From contig CM028382.1 in assembly GCA_013146195.2 (NCBI GenBank), positions 7,882,767 to 7,946,766 of the forward strand: a stretch of DNA of 64,000 nt. The letters run 5' to 3'. This DNA comes from Codonopsis lanceolata (taxonomy: Eukaryota; Streptophyta; Magnoliopsida; Asterales; Campanulaceae). Shown in pieces: positions 23,264-34,828 of the stretch (the stretch's first letter is position 1; every line of letters starts with the position of its first letter). The notes below the pieces were generated by a model. That model was not told the DNA's origin and did no database searches. It was given only the letters and a program-made list of their open reading frames with translations. The translations under genes were made by a program, and so were the position numbers.

Positions 23264-25929
23264 AGCTCGCAATAAAATGCTAAAATATAATATTACGGGT
23301 CCTAAAGTGCAACTTAGGAATAATTGCTAAAGAAATTTAGATTATATATTAATTGCCAGTACATATCTATTATTACCTATACCCCCTTTGTTTCCCCCAG
23401 AAACTATCCCTTCTTTTGCAGCTTAAGCCCCAATGTGGTCCATCAGTACCTGCGGCGTCCACCCAGCCGGGCCAATATACTTCTTCTGCAAGGCATAGAA
23501 AAGGCTCAGTCTCATCAGAATGAGGAGCAACAGAAGTGTCCTCGTCCTATTCATCATCTACATTGCCATTGTCCCGAAACAGCCAAACGAATTGGATTCC
23601 GACCATTCATTGCTTCCCTGTCTGATTGCGAAGAAAATGCAGGGGCTATGAAAATAGCCTTATGCCAAGTATAGCCCTGCAACAAATATATGGCCAAGAA
23701 CAAGAGGAGGTATCTGCCTTTTCTTCTCCCCACGCATCATAAAAGAAAAAAGAGGGAAGCCTGTTCGAACCCGAAGGTAGATTCCTTTAAAATCCATCTT
23801 GGGGATACAGAGTGTCATTACCCGTTAGGTCGGTATAGCTTTGTTTTGTGCGTGGGTTTTGAGTCTGCATGTGTTTTTTTTTTTTTTTTTGCATCATATA
23901 AAATTATATTGCATTGTAAATATTTGTACAGGTTTTCAAAAAAAAAAAAAAAACAAAAAACAAAAAGCAAAAAAACAAAAAAACAAAAAACAAAAAAAAA
24001 GTATTGTTTTGCATCTAGATAAACGTTTATGCATTATAGACATTGTAAAAATGCATTTTTCATCTTACAGATATGTACTACATTTTGCATTATTGCATGT
24101 ACGATAGAATAAAGAATATCCATGCATCATGTTAATAAGCATCCTGTAATTTTTAGGCATCACATTTACATCAAATAAAGTTGTACACGCATCCAGCATT
24201 TGCATTTATCATCCAATAAGCTGCATTAGGGGTACGCTAAAAAGAAAATAAAATGCCCTCAATCATGAAAATAAATTTTCCCATGGCATTCACTATATCC
24301 CTGCAGCATAAGCATGCATCATGAAGCCCCATTTGCATTTATAGTATAAATCATGCATAATAAGGTCAAGTAGTGACCACTAGTTTAATCATGCATCGTA
24401 AACAAAAAAAAATTTCATGCATCATTACATAATTGCATCATTTAGGCATAAATAGGACATGCATAAGCATTATTAATAAAGTAAGGAATGCTTCAAAAGT
24501 GCCAAAATCTAGCAGATCAGAAGTATATCCAGGCGAAAAAAAAAGGTAATAAGCATGCAAATAAAGAAAAGTGGTAGGCATGCAGAACAAAAACAAAAAA
24601 CAAAAAAACAAAAAAAATCGGGAGAGGGAAAAATGCATGTACGAGAAAAGAAAAGAAAATTTTCAGGTACATGCAACAAGAAAAATGCGGCGGCAAAAGA
24701 AGAAGAAATTTTCGACTGAAGCTAGAGAATGGAGCGAAAATAAAATAGCAGCAAAGAAAAGATTATTTCAGCTGTAACCAAAAGATGCGGCAGTAAGAAA
24801 AAGAAAGCTTCTGACCCAGGTTAGAGCGAGCAGTAAAGAAAATGTAGCAACATCGAGAAAAATTTTCCAGCTAAAGCCGAAAACACAGCGGGACAGGGGA
24901 AAAGATTTTCCAGCAAGGGCTGGAACAGTGACAAAAGAAGAATCCCGACAAAGTCGCGGAAGAGCACAAAAACAGAAGCGACAAGCGGCAGAAAAAAGCG
25001 ACAAAGCAACAAGAAAGCAACAAGCATCAGCAAAGCAACAGCAGCAGCAATTTGCCGCACATGCATGGCAAAGGTAAAGGAAAGGAAGGTATTTTCCTTT
25101 TTTTTGCAGTGCATTTGTATGATGTTTGGAAACTTTCCTTTAAGGGGCACGCATCCCCGGATTGATAGGGAAAGGTCTTGTTCTCCGTTGAAGGTTGAGT
25201 TCCTGAGGAGGCAATACATTCTATGCATTTTGGCTGTGTGGGAAACTTTCCTTTAAGGGGTCAGCCCTGGATTTATAGGGAAAGGTCTTGTTCTCCAGTA
25301 GAGGCTGAGTTCCTAGGAAACAATTCACTCCACGCAGCCACAGGCGAGCTACGATTGGTCTGATTCCTTGTATAAGGATACGTAGGCGGTCTACCTCGGT
25401 AGATGGGACCAAACACAACACATTATTTACCTTTGCAACACTCATTTGATAAAGCTTTGCATGCACTTGCTCATCTAGCATTGCCACACTTGCACCGCCA
25501 CAATTGCACCGCAACACTTGCACCGCATCATTTAGTCCCCAGCTGAGTGAACTACGTCTCGGTCTGATTCCTTGTATAAGGATACGTAGGCAGCCTATTT
25601 GTGTAGGCACGACCGTTGCATGGATGATGGTTTAGGTTTTGGCCGAACTACGTTTGGTCTGATTCCTTTTATTAAGGGATACGTAGGCAGCCTACTTTAG
25701 TAGGTCCGACCATCAAAACATTCAATTTGCATATCTGCTAACCTGCTATAACTGACGAAAAATGTCTAGGATATGGAGGTTTGATAAATTGTTGCATTAT
25801 AACTGCTACCTGTTGCATCTTTCTCCCTCGTTTTAGAATTGAACGAAATTGGAGAGTCTATTCTTATCAACGATGTTCGTCTACTCAGTAAGCTGCATGT
25901 TACCCGTCGACTCCATAGTTGAGGGGCTC
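23264..25929 (+). other. 3' untranslated region of the inner Tat element
   Basis: Matches outer 32660-34828. It holds A-rich runs (23940-24000), then from 25120 onward several copies of a ~60-base motif around 'gattccttgtataaggatacgtaggc' words (near 25360, 25565 and 25660). These also occur once near 34540 in the outer copy. No confident coding region. The end GAGGGGCT (25921-25928) is the polypurine tract just before the 3' LTR. Confidence 0.6.
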
Positions 25930-28025
25930 TGTAGACACCCCAATTTTGTACCCCTGGTATGTGACATGACATAAAATATCAAGACCTGTTAAAACATTAA
26001 CAAATGTCAAGTTACAAGGTCAAAAATGCAAAAGGACAAAGCATGATGCACAAAAGGACAAATTGCAGGGACCTAAGTGCTCAAAAATGCCAAGGTTTGA
26101 AGTTTGGGCATGGCTACCCATTGATTTGGGCATGGCGCCCAAATATGAAGAAGGTGGCGCCCAATTTCCTTCTCTGCCACCATTCATCCAATTTGTTGCC
26201 GCAATTCACAACTCTCGGAGCACAGTGTACACTCGTCTGATGCGTAAAGAAGAAAATGGGCGTGGCTACCCATTGATTTGGGCATGGCGCCCAAATATGA
26301 AGGGGGTGGCACCCAAAATGCCTCCTCTGTGCACTGTTCATCCAAAGTTTGCCGTAAAATGCAACTCATTCAGCGCGCGGTGCAACCGGTTGATGCGCTT
26401 GAGAAAAATCCTAATGCCTGCCGTGTCCCTGATTCAGCCTATAAATAGAGGCTTCAGTCGATCATTTTTAGCACACCTTTCCTTCCTAAAATTTCTCTGC
26501 GTCCTCGTTACGCTGAAGAAATAAATAGTGAGCGATCTTTTCAAAAGCCTCGAAACTCTGCCAAACCTCCTCCAAACATAAAACCAACCAGTAGGAGTGA
26601 GCCTTAGCCCCCCAGCTAGGTATCCACCCTATTTCCCCGGCCCAAAAACCATAAAGTAAGCCGTTACTCTGCCCGAATAATAGGCCGAAAAACAACCCAT
26701 ATAAGCCGTTATTCCGCCCAACCAAATAAGCCAAAACCACAAAAACTAAGCTGTCATTCTGCCCGAGTGAGTGAGCCAAAAACACCGTATATAAGCCGTC
26801 ACTCTTCCCAAAACACATCAGCAGCAGCAACAAAAGTCTCCCTCTCCCGAGAAGGACAGAGCGAGCACACCCTATGCTGTTAGTAAGTTTTACTTTAAAG
26901 CTTTCATTTTGTAAAATTATTATTTCCAATCCGACCCAATGTAGATATATAAGCAGTTGTGCTGCCCGGATTTAGTTAGGAAATAATACTAAATATAGCC
27001 GTTATTATGGCCAAATATTTTTAGGTATATTTGTAATTATTTGCTTTATTTATTCACTAAAGCCTTTTTTTATAAAAGTATTATTTCCAATCCGGTTCAA
27101 TGTAGATATATAAGCAGTTGTGCTGCCCGGATTTATTTAGGAAATAATACTAAATTTAGCCGTTATTATGGCCAAATATTTTCAAGTATATTTGTAATTA
27201 TTTGTAAAGAGACAGTTGCAAGTCTGTAAATAATGTAAACAAATGGATGTATTTGTAGACAGTTAATGCTTTATTTATCTGTTAAATAAATATAACAAAA
27301 AGCATACTTTAGCCAAAAACTGTTTTGAGACCGAAAGGGCGAGTTGGGTGCCTAGCACCTTCCCAACTCCTAACTTAGCCTCCGAATCCGTTTTTTTACA
27401 ATCTCAGGTTTTCGTTTTCTGGTTTTGCTTTATTTTTGCCTTAAAATAAAGATGGCGACTCTAAAACATTTTTGCCTTAGCATCTCTGGTTTTCTGGTTT
27501 TCCTAGCAACATCTTTCTTTGCACTTTCACGTTCTCCCCTAAACAAGGGAGAATGGGAATGAAAAGGTGATGTATTCCTATGTCCTGGTATCCCCTAAAC
27601 AAGGGATAACTTGACGTAGAAAACCCAAAGCACCCATAGTGATCCGAAATAGGCCATAAAGCTATTTTCATAAAATCCATAGTGGGGGCACTGCAACATT
27701 CCTTCCTTGCACTTTCACGTTTTCCCCTAAACAAGGGAAAATGAGAATAGAAGGGTGATGCATTCCTATATCCTGGTATCCCCTAAACAAGGGATAACTT
27801 GATGCGGGAAACCCAAAGCTCCCATATTGGATCAAAATCCACTAAAGGCAACTGAGGCGCATTCCAACGCACTATTCTGACAGCACTCCTCCCGCACTTT
27901 TGCTTTCGTCCTTCCCTAAACAAGGGAGGGTGGAACGGGAGCAGTGGATGTCACCGCATCCGCACGAACGCGCACCCCTATCCAAGGGCGCGCGGGACGC
28001 GGGAGCAATTTCCCGGGAACCCACA
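25930..28025 (+). repeat. 3' LTR of the inner element
   Basis: 2096 bp, TGTAGACACCCC...ACCCACA. It pairs with 10667-12682 and is followed by the TSD CATCA. TATA box at 26440-26447. Confidence 0.9.
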
Positions 28026-28030
28026 CATCA

Positions 28031-28928
28031 CTTGAAAGAAAACCACATCACTAGGAAACATGGTCCCTTTAAACATGTTCCGGAAGATGAATTATATGCC
28101 TGGCCTGGGTCTCGGCAAAAACCAACAAAGACTTGTCAATTTAGTCCAGGATGAACTTAAGGAATGTATCCCTCCCTTTGGTCTAGGATGCACACCTACT
28201 CCAGCTAAAGTAGCCGCAGTCATGAAGCAAAAACGTGAGAAAAGAAAGGCGGAAAAGGAAAAGCGTCCTTACGAATATCCCCCTCTCCAACCATATAGAA
28301 AAACCTTAAATGGTTACTTTGTTAGGAAAGGGGAAACAGAATCCTATCTCAAGTTTCCTGAACCCTGGATAGACCAAAATGGGAACAGATGCCCTGGCTG
28401 GGAAATCTTTGAAAATGTCAGTCTTCTCACAGACAAAATAAACAAGTCACCTTGGAGCCCCGTAGCACTGCATATAAGACGACCACTTTTGAAAACACTT
28501 GGTCTATAGATCAGGACGACTATGCTCTGTCTTTATTTGATAATGACAACCTGGGAGACAACTTTTTGGGCATGATAGACGGAGACACTGATTATGGAAA
28601 ACTCCCTGCTGAGTTCGAGCTTCTTGCTGCTAAGCCTCTGCAGAATTGGTACACTACGACTGGCCCGCTCTTGACTCCCGGAGAACTGGTGGACCGCTTC
28701 GGATATACCATCCCCCTTCCTTCCCCTAGCTTTACGGATTGGTCATCTACCGATCCGCTCCTTAAGAATGAGGATCTCAAACCCCAAGTCCTCAATAATG
28801 TAATAAGCTCTATGCAGTTTGCTATTAATGATAATCTGAATGTCTTTGCTTATTCCTTAGTTGCACCTACATTAAAAGACACATTAAATAATCACAATAA
28901 TGAGTCATTTAATGAAATGAACCCATAA
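28031..28928 (+). pseudogene. Outer pol continued: G-patch-like and linker region
   Basis: Resumes the outer element after the inner insertion. It contains MNYMPGLGLGKNQQ (from about 28090), which fits the glycine pattern of a G-patch motif found between protease and RT in this lineage. A Lys/Glu-rich stretch (KQKREKRKAEKEKR) and conserved PFGLGCTPT precede it and follow it. A frameshift near 28480 moves the reading to 28452-28928 (FENTWSIDQDDY...FNEMNP), which ends at TAA 28926. The 28600-28920 part is shared with the inner element (15900-16220). Role unknown; G-patch motifs often bind RNA or helicases. Confidence 0.6.
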
Positions 28929-30050
28929 GATAAAAAATATTTGCTTGAGCTTGTAAAGTCAGTTGAGCAACAGGAACAACATAACTCAGCAGTAGTAGCT
29001 AAAGACTTGTCCGTCATCAATCTGGGGCTGAACAACCAAGTCAAAGAAATCAAAATCGGCAACTACCTGTAAGGCTCTGAAAGGGTAGCGCTCATTGACC
29101 TCCTCAAAGAGTTCGTAGACATCTTCGCATGGTCCTATGAAGATATGTCGGGGCTAGCTCCAGCCATAGTCGAACACCGGATCCCCATATATCCGGATGC
29201 TCGGCCAATCAAGCAGAAACTCCACCGAATCAAACCAGAATGGTCACTACAAGTCAAAGAAGAAATTATGAAGCAACTCCATGTCAATTTCATTCGAGTA
29301 GTTGAATACCTGATCTGGCTGTCCAACATAGTGACTGTTCCGAAGCCCAACGGGAAGGTCCAGATCTGCGTAGACTTCCGCGACCTCAACAAAGCGTCGC
29401 CCAAGGATGACTTCTCGCTACCCAATATTGATATTGTGGTAGATGTCGTTGCTACTCACAAAATTAGATCCTTCGTCGACGGCATGCTGGGCTACTATCA
29501 AATCAAAATGGCAGCAGAGGACCAAGAGAAGACTTCATTCACCACTCCTTGGGGACCTATTGCTATACTGTCATGCCATTTGGGCTCAAAAATGCCGGGG
29601 CTACTTATCAAAAGGCTGCCACCACTCTCTTCCAGGACATGATCCATAAAGAAATAAGAGGTCTACGTCGACAACATGATCGTACATTCCAGTGACGCCG
29701 ACGGTGCTCATATCAAAGACCCTCGAAAGTTCATCGAAAGGTTAAGAAAGCACCAGATGAAACTTAACCCCACCAAATGCACATTTGGGGTCACCAAAGG
29801 CAAAGTCCTGGGATTCTTAGTGACCGAGCAAGGCATCGAGATCGAGCCAGCAAAGATCAAAGCCATAATAGAGATGCCGCAACCAAAAACTCCGACAGAA
29901 GTCAAAGGCTTCCTAGGCCGACTACAGTATATCAGCCGCTTCATCAGACAATTGACTACCACATGTGGGCCCCTCTTCCAACTCCTAAAGAAAAATACTG
30001 ACCAAGTCTGGAACGAGAAATGCCAGCTAGCCATCGAAAAAATAAAAGCC
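28929..30050 (+). pseudogene. Outer pol: reverse transcriptase domain
   Basis: Motifs in order: LLKEFVDIFAWSYEDM, KQKLHRIKPEW, VTVPKPNGKVQICVDFRDLNKA, SFVDGMLGYYQIKMA (first catalytic Asp present), FTTPWG, MPFGLKNAGATYQ (in a shifted frame), then EVYVDNMIVHS. The metal-binding box reads YVDN rather than YVDD (near 29661-29672), which should abolish polymerase activity. Breaks are TAA near 29070 (GNYL*), a frameshift near 29568 and another near 29655. The following GFLVTEQGIEIEPAK...FLGRLQYISRFI is the thumb/connection part. It would copy genomic RNA to cDNA in virus-like particles. Confidence 0.88.
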
Positions 30051-30960
30051 TACCTCACCAATCCCCCTGTGCTAGCTCCACCTTATACACATAAATCTCT
30101 CCTCATATACTTATCCGTCACAGACACATCGGTAGGGGCTATGCTCGCCCAAGAAAAGAAAGACTCCTACATCGAAAATGCTATATACTTCATAAGTAGG
30201 AAGCTGCAAGGAAGCGAGCTGAATTATTCGGCATTGGAGAAAAGTTGCGCTGGCCTAGTCTGGACAAATCAAAGGCTTAAAACTTATCTGCAAGGACGAT
30301 CCATCAAGCTCATATCCTGGATGGACCCCATAAAGTACATCTTCGGCAAGCCATCACTTTCCAGCCGACTGGCTAAGTGGTCCTTCCTTCTCAATGAGTT
30401 TGACATAACATATGTCATGCTCAAATCTATCAAAGACAGCGTAATTGTAGATCACTTAGCCGATCTACTTCTAAAAACGGAAGATGCAACTGAGCCCAGC
30501 TTCCCAGACGAAGGTGTCCTGGAAATCACTGACCACGACGCCAGCGGGCAGATGTTCTTTGATGGAGCTGCAAACAAAAGAGGATTTGGCATAGGGATCT
30601 TACTCATCGATCCGACAGATTCTCACACTCCACTGGCCATAAGATTGGAGTTTGAGTGCTCAAACAACACAACTGAGTACGAAGCTTGTATTGTCGGCCT
30701 AAAAGAGGCTCTCCAAAGGAAAGCCAAAAATCTCGAAGTCTATGGAGACTTTGCCCTAATCATAAACCAAGTTGGAGGAAAATGGAAGACCCAAGATCCC
30801 CGGCTGTAACTTTATCATGCCAAATTGACAGCACTTGCCGCTCGGTTTGATTATATCTCATTCCACTACTTGCCGCGGGATAGAAATCAATTTGCCGATG
30901 CACTGGCCACTTTAGCATCACTAGTTCAAATTCCCGCAGAAACCCAAGTCCAACCCTTTG
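30051..30960 (+). pseudogene. Outer pol: dual RNase H domains
   Basis: The first, original RNase H is recognisable by LLIYLSVTDTSVGAMLAQE and FISRKLQGSELNYSALEK, and it appears degenerate. The second begins at about 30550 with MFFDGAANKRGFGIGILL, then TTEYEACIVGL, VYGDFALI and NQFADALATL, so all four acidic positions (D, E, D, D) are visible. This archaeal-type second RNase H is the hallmark of the Tat lineage. A single TAA at 30807-30809 breaks the frame inside it; the same frame continues from 30810. Confidence 0.85.
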
Positions 30961-31149
30961 TAGTCGGAAAGAAGGTCACGCCGGCATATTGCTTCAAAAT
31001 TAATGCAGCCCCTAAAGCAGATCACGCGCCCTGGTATGTTGATATCCTAAATCTGCTTCAGAAAGGGATCTACCCTCCCAGCTTAGACAAAAGAGGGAGA
31101 ATCTCCCTGCGAAGGGGGGCATCGCAATTTGTATTCAGCGGTGGCAGCT

Positions 31150-32269
31150 TATATAAAAGGCACTACCAAGGCCTCAATCTTTTATGCGTCGATCAGGCCA
31201 AAGCGGAGCAAATCATGGACCAACTCCACGGTGGTACCTGCGGACCCCACATGAACGACCATATGCTATCCAAGAAAGTTATCCGGCAGGGGTACTATTG
31301 GAGCACGCTTGAAACTGATTGCATTCGATGGGTGCGACATTGCGACAAGTGCCAACGTTTTGCAAATCTGCAGCATGTGCCCCCGCACATCCTATACAAC
31401 TCCACAACCCCCTGGCCCTTCTCAACATGGGGAATCGACGTTATAGGCCAAATTCACTCGAAGGGATCCAATGGCCATGAATATGTCCTAGTAGCTGTCA
31501 ACTACTTTACAGAGTGGGTGGAAGCCTCTTCCTACAAAATCCTGAATGCTCGCAAGGTGTCCGAATTCATCCGGATCAACATTATATATCGCTACGGAGT
31601 GCCTTTCGAAATAATCTCCGACAACAGCACGCATTTTGAAGGGGACGTGAATCGTCTGCTCGACGAGTTCAAAATCCAAAGACACAAATCCTCCCCCTAC
31701 AAGCAAATGGTTCCGTTGAAGCAGCCAACAAGACACTTGAAAACATTATCAGGAAAATGGCTGACACAGGAAGAGATTGGCCAGAAAAGTTGCCGCTAGC
31801 CCTCTTGGGCTATCGCACCTCAGTTCGTACACTCACCGGGGCTACCCCCTATTCTCTAGCATACGGCATGGAGGCAGTGCTGCCTATTGAAGTTGAAGTA
31901 CCATCATTAAGAGTAATGATGGAATCTGACATAGCAGAGGTTGATTGGGTCAGAGGACGATTTGAAGAATTAGCCCTGATCGATGAACGACGCTTACTAG
32001 CCCTAGAGCACACTCGAGCCTATCAAAGGCGCATAGCCCGGGCATTCAACAAAAAAGTCAAAGGCCGTGACATCCAGGCTGGAGATCTGGTACTTCTAGA
32101 AAAACCCCCTAGTTATGTTGACACTAAGGCAAAATGGAAATCTTAGTGGATGGGACCGTATATTGTCAAAGAGATCCAGTCAGGAGGTGTCGTACTCCTC
32201 ACGAACCAAGAAGGAGAGGACCTTGTTCAGCCCTTCAATCTTGACAAGCTCAAAAGGTACTATGCTTGA
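31150..32269 (+). pseudogene. Outer pol: integrase domain and C-terminal tail
   Basis: The H2C2 zinc finger is HGGTCGPHMNDH...CDKC (31230-31350). The core begins with STWGIDVIG (first Asp, near 31430), then IISDNSTHF (second Asp, near 31615). After a frameshift near 31700 the Glu region SVEAANKT lies in another frame. The frame at 31757-32146 follows (GYRTSVRTLTGATPYSLAYGMEAVLPIE). A second break near 32145 leads to the tail (GPYIVKEIQSGG...KLKRYYA) ending in TGA at 32267-32269. No chromodomain is seen. It would insert the cDNA copy into nuclear DNA. Confidence 0.88.
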
Positions 32270-32304
32270 GCCAATCTATCCGGAAAAAGTGCTTCCCTCT
32301 CCAG

Positions 32305-32525
32305 CTCGCTAGGTTGAAAACCCGAAAGGGCGGCCTAGGCAAAAGTTTGAGCGAAAAAAAAATATAATACAAAAAGAAGAAATAAGGGCTCGCTAGGTTG
32401 AAAACCCTGAAAGGGCGGCCTAGGCAAAAGTTAGAGCAAAAATAAAAAAAAAACAATAAAAAGGAGAAATAAGGGCTCGCTAGGTTGAAAAACCGAAAGG
32501 GCGGCCTAGGAAAATGTTAGAGCAT
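32305..32525 (+). repeat. Three tandem hairpin units after pol (outer element)
   Basis: Units at 32309-32338, 32393-32423 and 32480-32509. 5' arm CTAGGTTG and 3' arm CGGCCTAG pair over eight positions with two G-U wobbles. The inner stem CCC/GGG encloses a GAAA tetraloop in the first (UGAAA in the second, shortened in the third). GCTC before and GAGC after each unit can form an enclosing stem. The array starts about 35 bases after the pol stop. Confidence 0.75.
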
Positions 32526-33380
32526 ACATATAAAAAAAAGAGAAAAAAATGGAAAATCAGGAGAAAAAGGGAAGGGAAGGCACTCTTTGAATCCTCAGCA
32601 TCCTATCTCCAGACTTCAGCATGCAAAGGGCTCGACTGACAAAAGAAAGAAAAACACCACGACAGAAGCTCACATTAAAAACACTAAAATATAATATTAC
32701 AGGTCCTAAGGTGCAACTTAGGAATTTTTATTAAGACATTTACATTATGCATTATGCCTGCACATATATACTTTTGCCTATACCACCACTTGTTCCCCCC
32801 AAATCTCCCTTCGTTTGAAGCTTCAACCCCGAAGTGGTCCATCAGTGCCTGTGGCGTTTGCCCAGCTGGACCCATATACTTCTTCTGCAAGGCACAGAAA
32901 AGGCTCAGTCTCATCAGAACGAGAAGCACCTGAAGTGTCCCTGTCCTATTCATTATCCGCACTGCCGTCCTGAAACAGCCAAACGATTGGGATTCCGACT
33001 ATTCACTGCTGCCCTAGGTGATTGCGAAGAAAAATGCAGGGGCTATGAGAATAGCCTTATGCCAAGTGTAGCCCTGCAACAACTATATGGCCGAGAACAC
33101 AAGGAGGTGACTGCCTTTTCCTCTCCTCGCATATATAAAAAAAAAAAAAAAAGAGAGATAAGCCCGCTCAAGCCCGAAGGTATACTCCTTTAAAACTCAT
33201 TTATGAGATACAGCGCGCCATCAACCTTAGATACCGGTATAGCTTTATTTCATGCATGTGTTTTGAGTGTACATTTTATTTTCTCATATCATGTAAAATT
33301 ATATTGCATTACATAATCCATGTTTGTACAGATTTTAGAAAAGAAAAAAAAAGAAGAAAATAAACAGATGTTAAGCATGC

Positions 33381-33421
<41 letters not shown>

Positions 33422-34828
33422 GGCAAGCGTGCAAAATAGAAAAAAAAAAGAAAAAAATCAGAAAAGGGAAAAATGCATGTACAAAAAAAAATGAAGAAAT
33501 AGAAAAGAAACTCTCCCGTCAGCAATGGAGGAAAGGAAGCAGAAGGGAGAAAGAATGAAGGCTGCTCTTTCATCCCGTAAGTCAAGAAAGAAGGAAGGAA
33601 AAGAGGGATTTTTCACTTTTCCCCTCCAAGCAACTCAGAATCAACACTTAAGTCCTTAAAATTCCAAAGTTGCAGAATGGCCCCTAAAACTTAACAGAAA
33701 GTTAACAAAATTAATTTTGTTAACCAAATTCGACGGCCTTTCATCCCAAGAACAAGGAAAACGCATGTCTCCAGCAAGTCAGCCGCAAGACAAGCAGAAA
33801 AGTCAGAAAATTCGGCAGCAAAAGTAAGCCCCTTTCTCTTTTTTCGTAAAAAATAAAGTCAAAAAAAAAAAAAACAAAACAAAACAAAAAAAAAAGAGGA
33901 AATTCCAAAATTAAGTCATGAAAAAAAAAGGATCCCCAGCATGAAAAGCAATAACTGCAGAAATGGCCAAAATCCGCTGAACCAGCAGCAACAATCAAAA
34001 GCATGAAAAAGGTAAGGTTTTCTTATTCTACTTTCATAAAAAAAAATCTTTTTCAAAAAAAAAACAAAAGAAAAAAAAAGAGGAATATTCAAAAAACAAA
34101 AAAAAATGAGGGGAAGAAAAAAAAGAAAAAACTTTGTCGTATCCAGTGGATTTTTGATCGCTGATACGCTACGCTGAAAAATTTGAAGAACGCTTCTTTA
34201 TCGTATTCGATGTTGGGTATTTATCTGCCGAGTACGCCGAAAATCAAGGTCTCTTATTGTGTTTGGAAACAAGGTATTTGACCAGCCAGAAATAATTTTG
34301 ATACTGCCTCTTAACTTATTTCAACGTCAGGTATTTATCGGTTGAAGTATGGTTTTCGAAAAACATAAAAATCTTCATACCGTATTTGACAACGGTTCCG
34401 GACCGGAAGAATACGACTTTTCGAAATACATGAAAATCTTTTTTTTCGTTTGTGCTCTCGGATGGGTCTTTAACCCAAAGAGCACAACATCCTCGTTGGT
34501 TGTTCGTCTTGCTTGAGGCCAAACTACGTTTGGTCTGATTCCTTTTATTAAGGGATACGTAGGCAGCCTACATTAGTAGGTCCGACCATCATAGCACTTA
34601 ATTTGCATATCTGCTTAAAAACTGCGATAACCTGCTATAACTGACTAAAAATGTCTAGGATATGGAGGTTTGTTTCATGTTATAAATTGCTGCATTATAA
34701 CTGCTACCTGTTGCATCTTTCTCCCTCGTTTTATAATTGAACGAAATTGGAGAGTATATTTCTTATCAACGATGTTCGTCTAATCAGTAAGCTGTGGGTT
34801 ACCCATAGACACCATCGTTGAGGGGCTC
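32526..34828 (+). other. 3' untranslated region and polypurine tract of the outer element
   Basis: Holds A-rich runs, a (GA)n tract at 33386-33418, and the 'taagggatacgtaggcagcc' block near 34550 shared with the inner element. GAGGGGCTC (34820-34828) directly before the LTR is the likely polypurine tract. A minus-strand ORF (32684-32962) is described separately. Confidence 0.6.
32684..32962 (-). other. Candidate antisense ORF in the Tat 3' region
   Basis: A 92-residue minus-strand frame containing LMRLSLFCALQKKYMGPAG and TPQALMDHFG. The inner element at about 23430-23540 has the same frame with LMRLSLFYALQKKYIGPAG and TPQVLMDHIG. Antisense ORFs in this position are known from some Tat-lineage elements (for example Retand). 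Shared DNA ancestry alone could explain the match, and an alternative acidic frame is also conserved. Function unknown. Confidence 0.3.

Larger units (their letters stand above)
10667..28025 (+). mobile_element. Inner Tat-lineage element: internally deleted, itself interrupted by a LINE
   Basis: LTRs at 10667-12682 and 25930-28025 bound it, with CATCA duplicated at 10662-10666 and 28026-28030. Without the LINE and its 13-bp TSD it is about 11.6 kb. Compared with the outer copy it has leader, gag, a short stub of pol, the hairpin array and the 3' region. It lacks protease, most of RT, both RNase H domains and integrase. It must have moved using proteins made elsewhere, or was deleted after insertion. 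Confidence 0.92.

Noticed and set aside
23690..24107. Lys/Gln-rich ORFs near 23.7-24.1 kb
   Set aside because: Produced by A-rich runs in the Tat 3' untranslated region, with no counterpart frame in the outer element.
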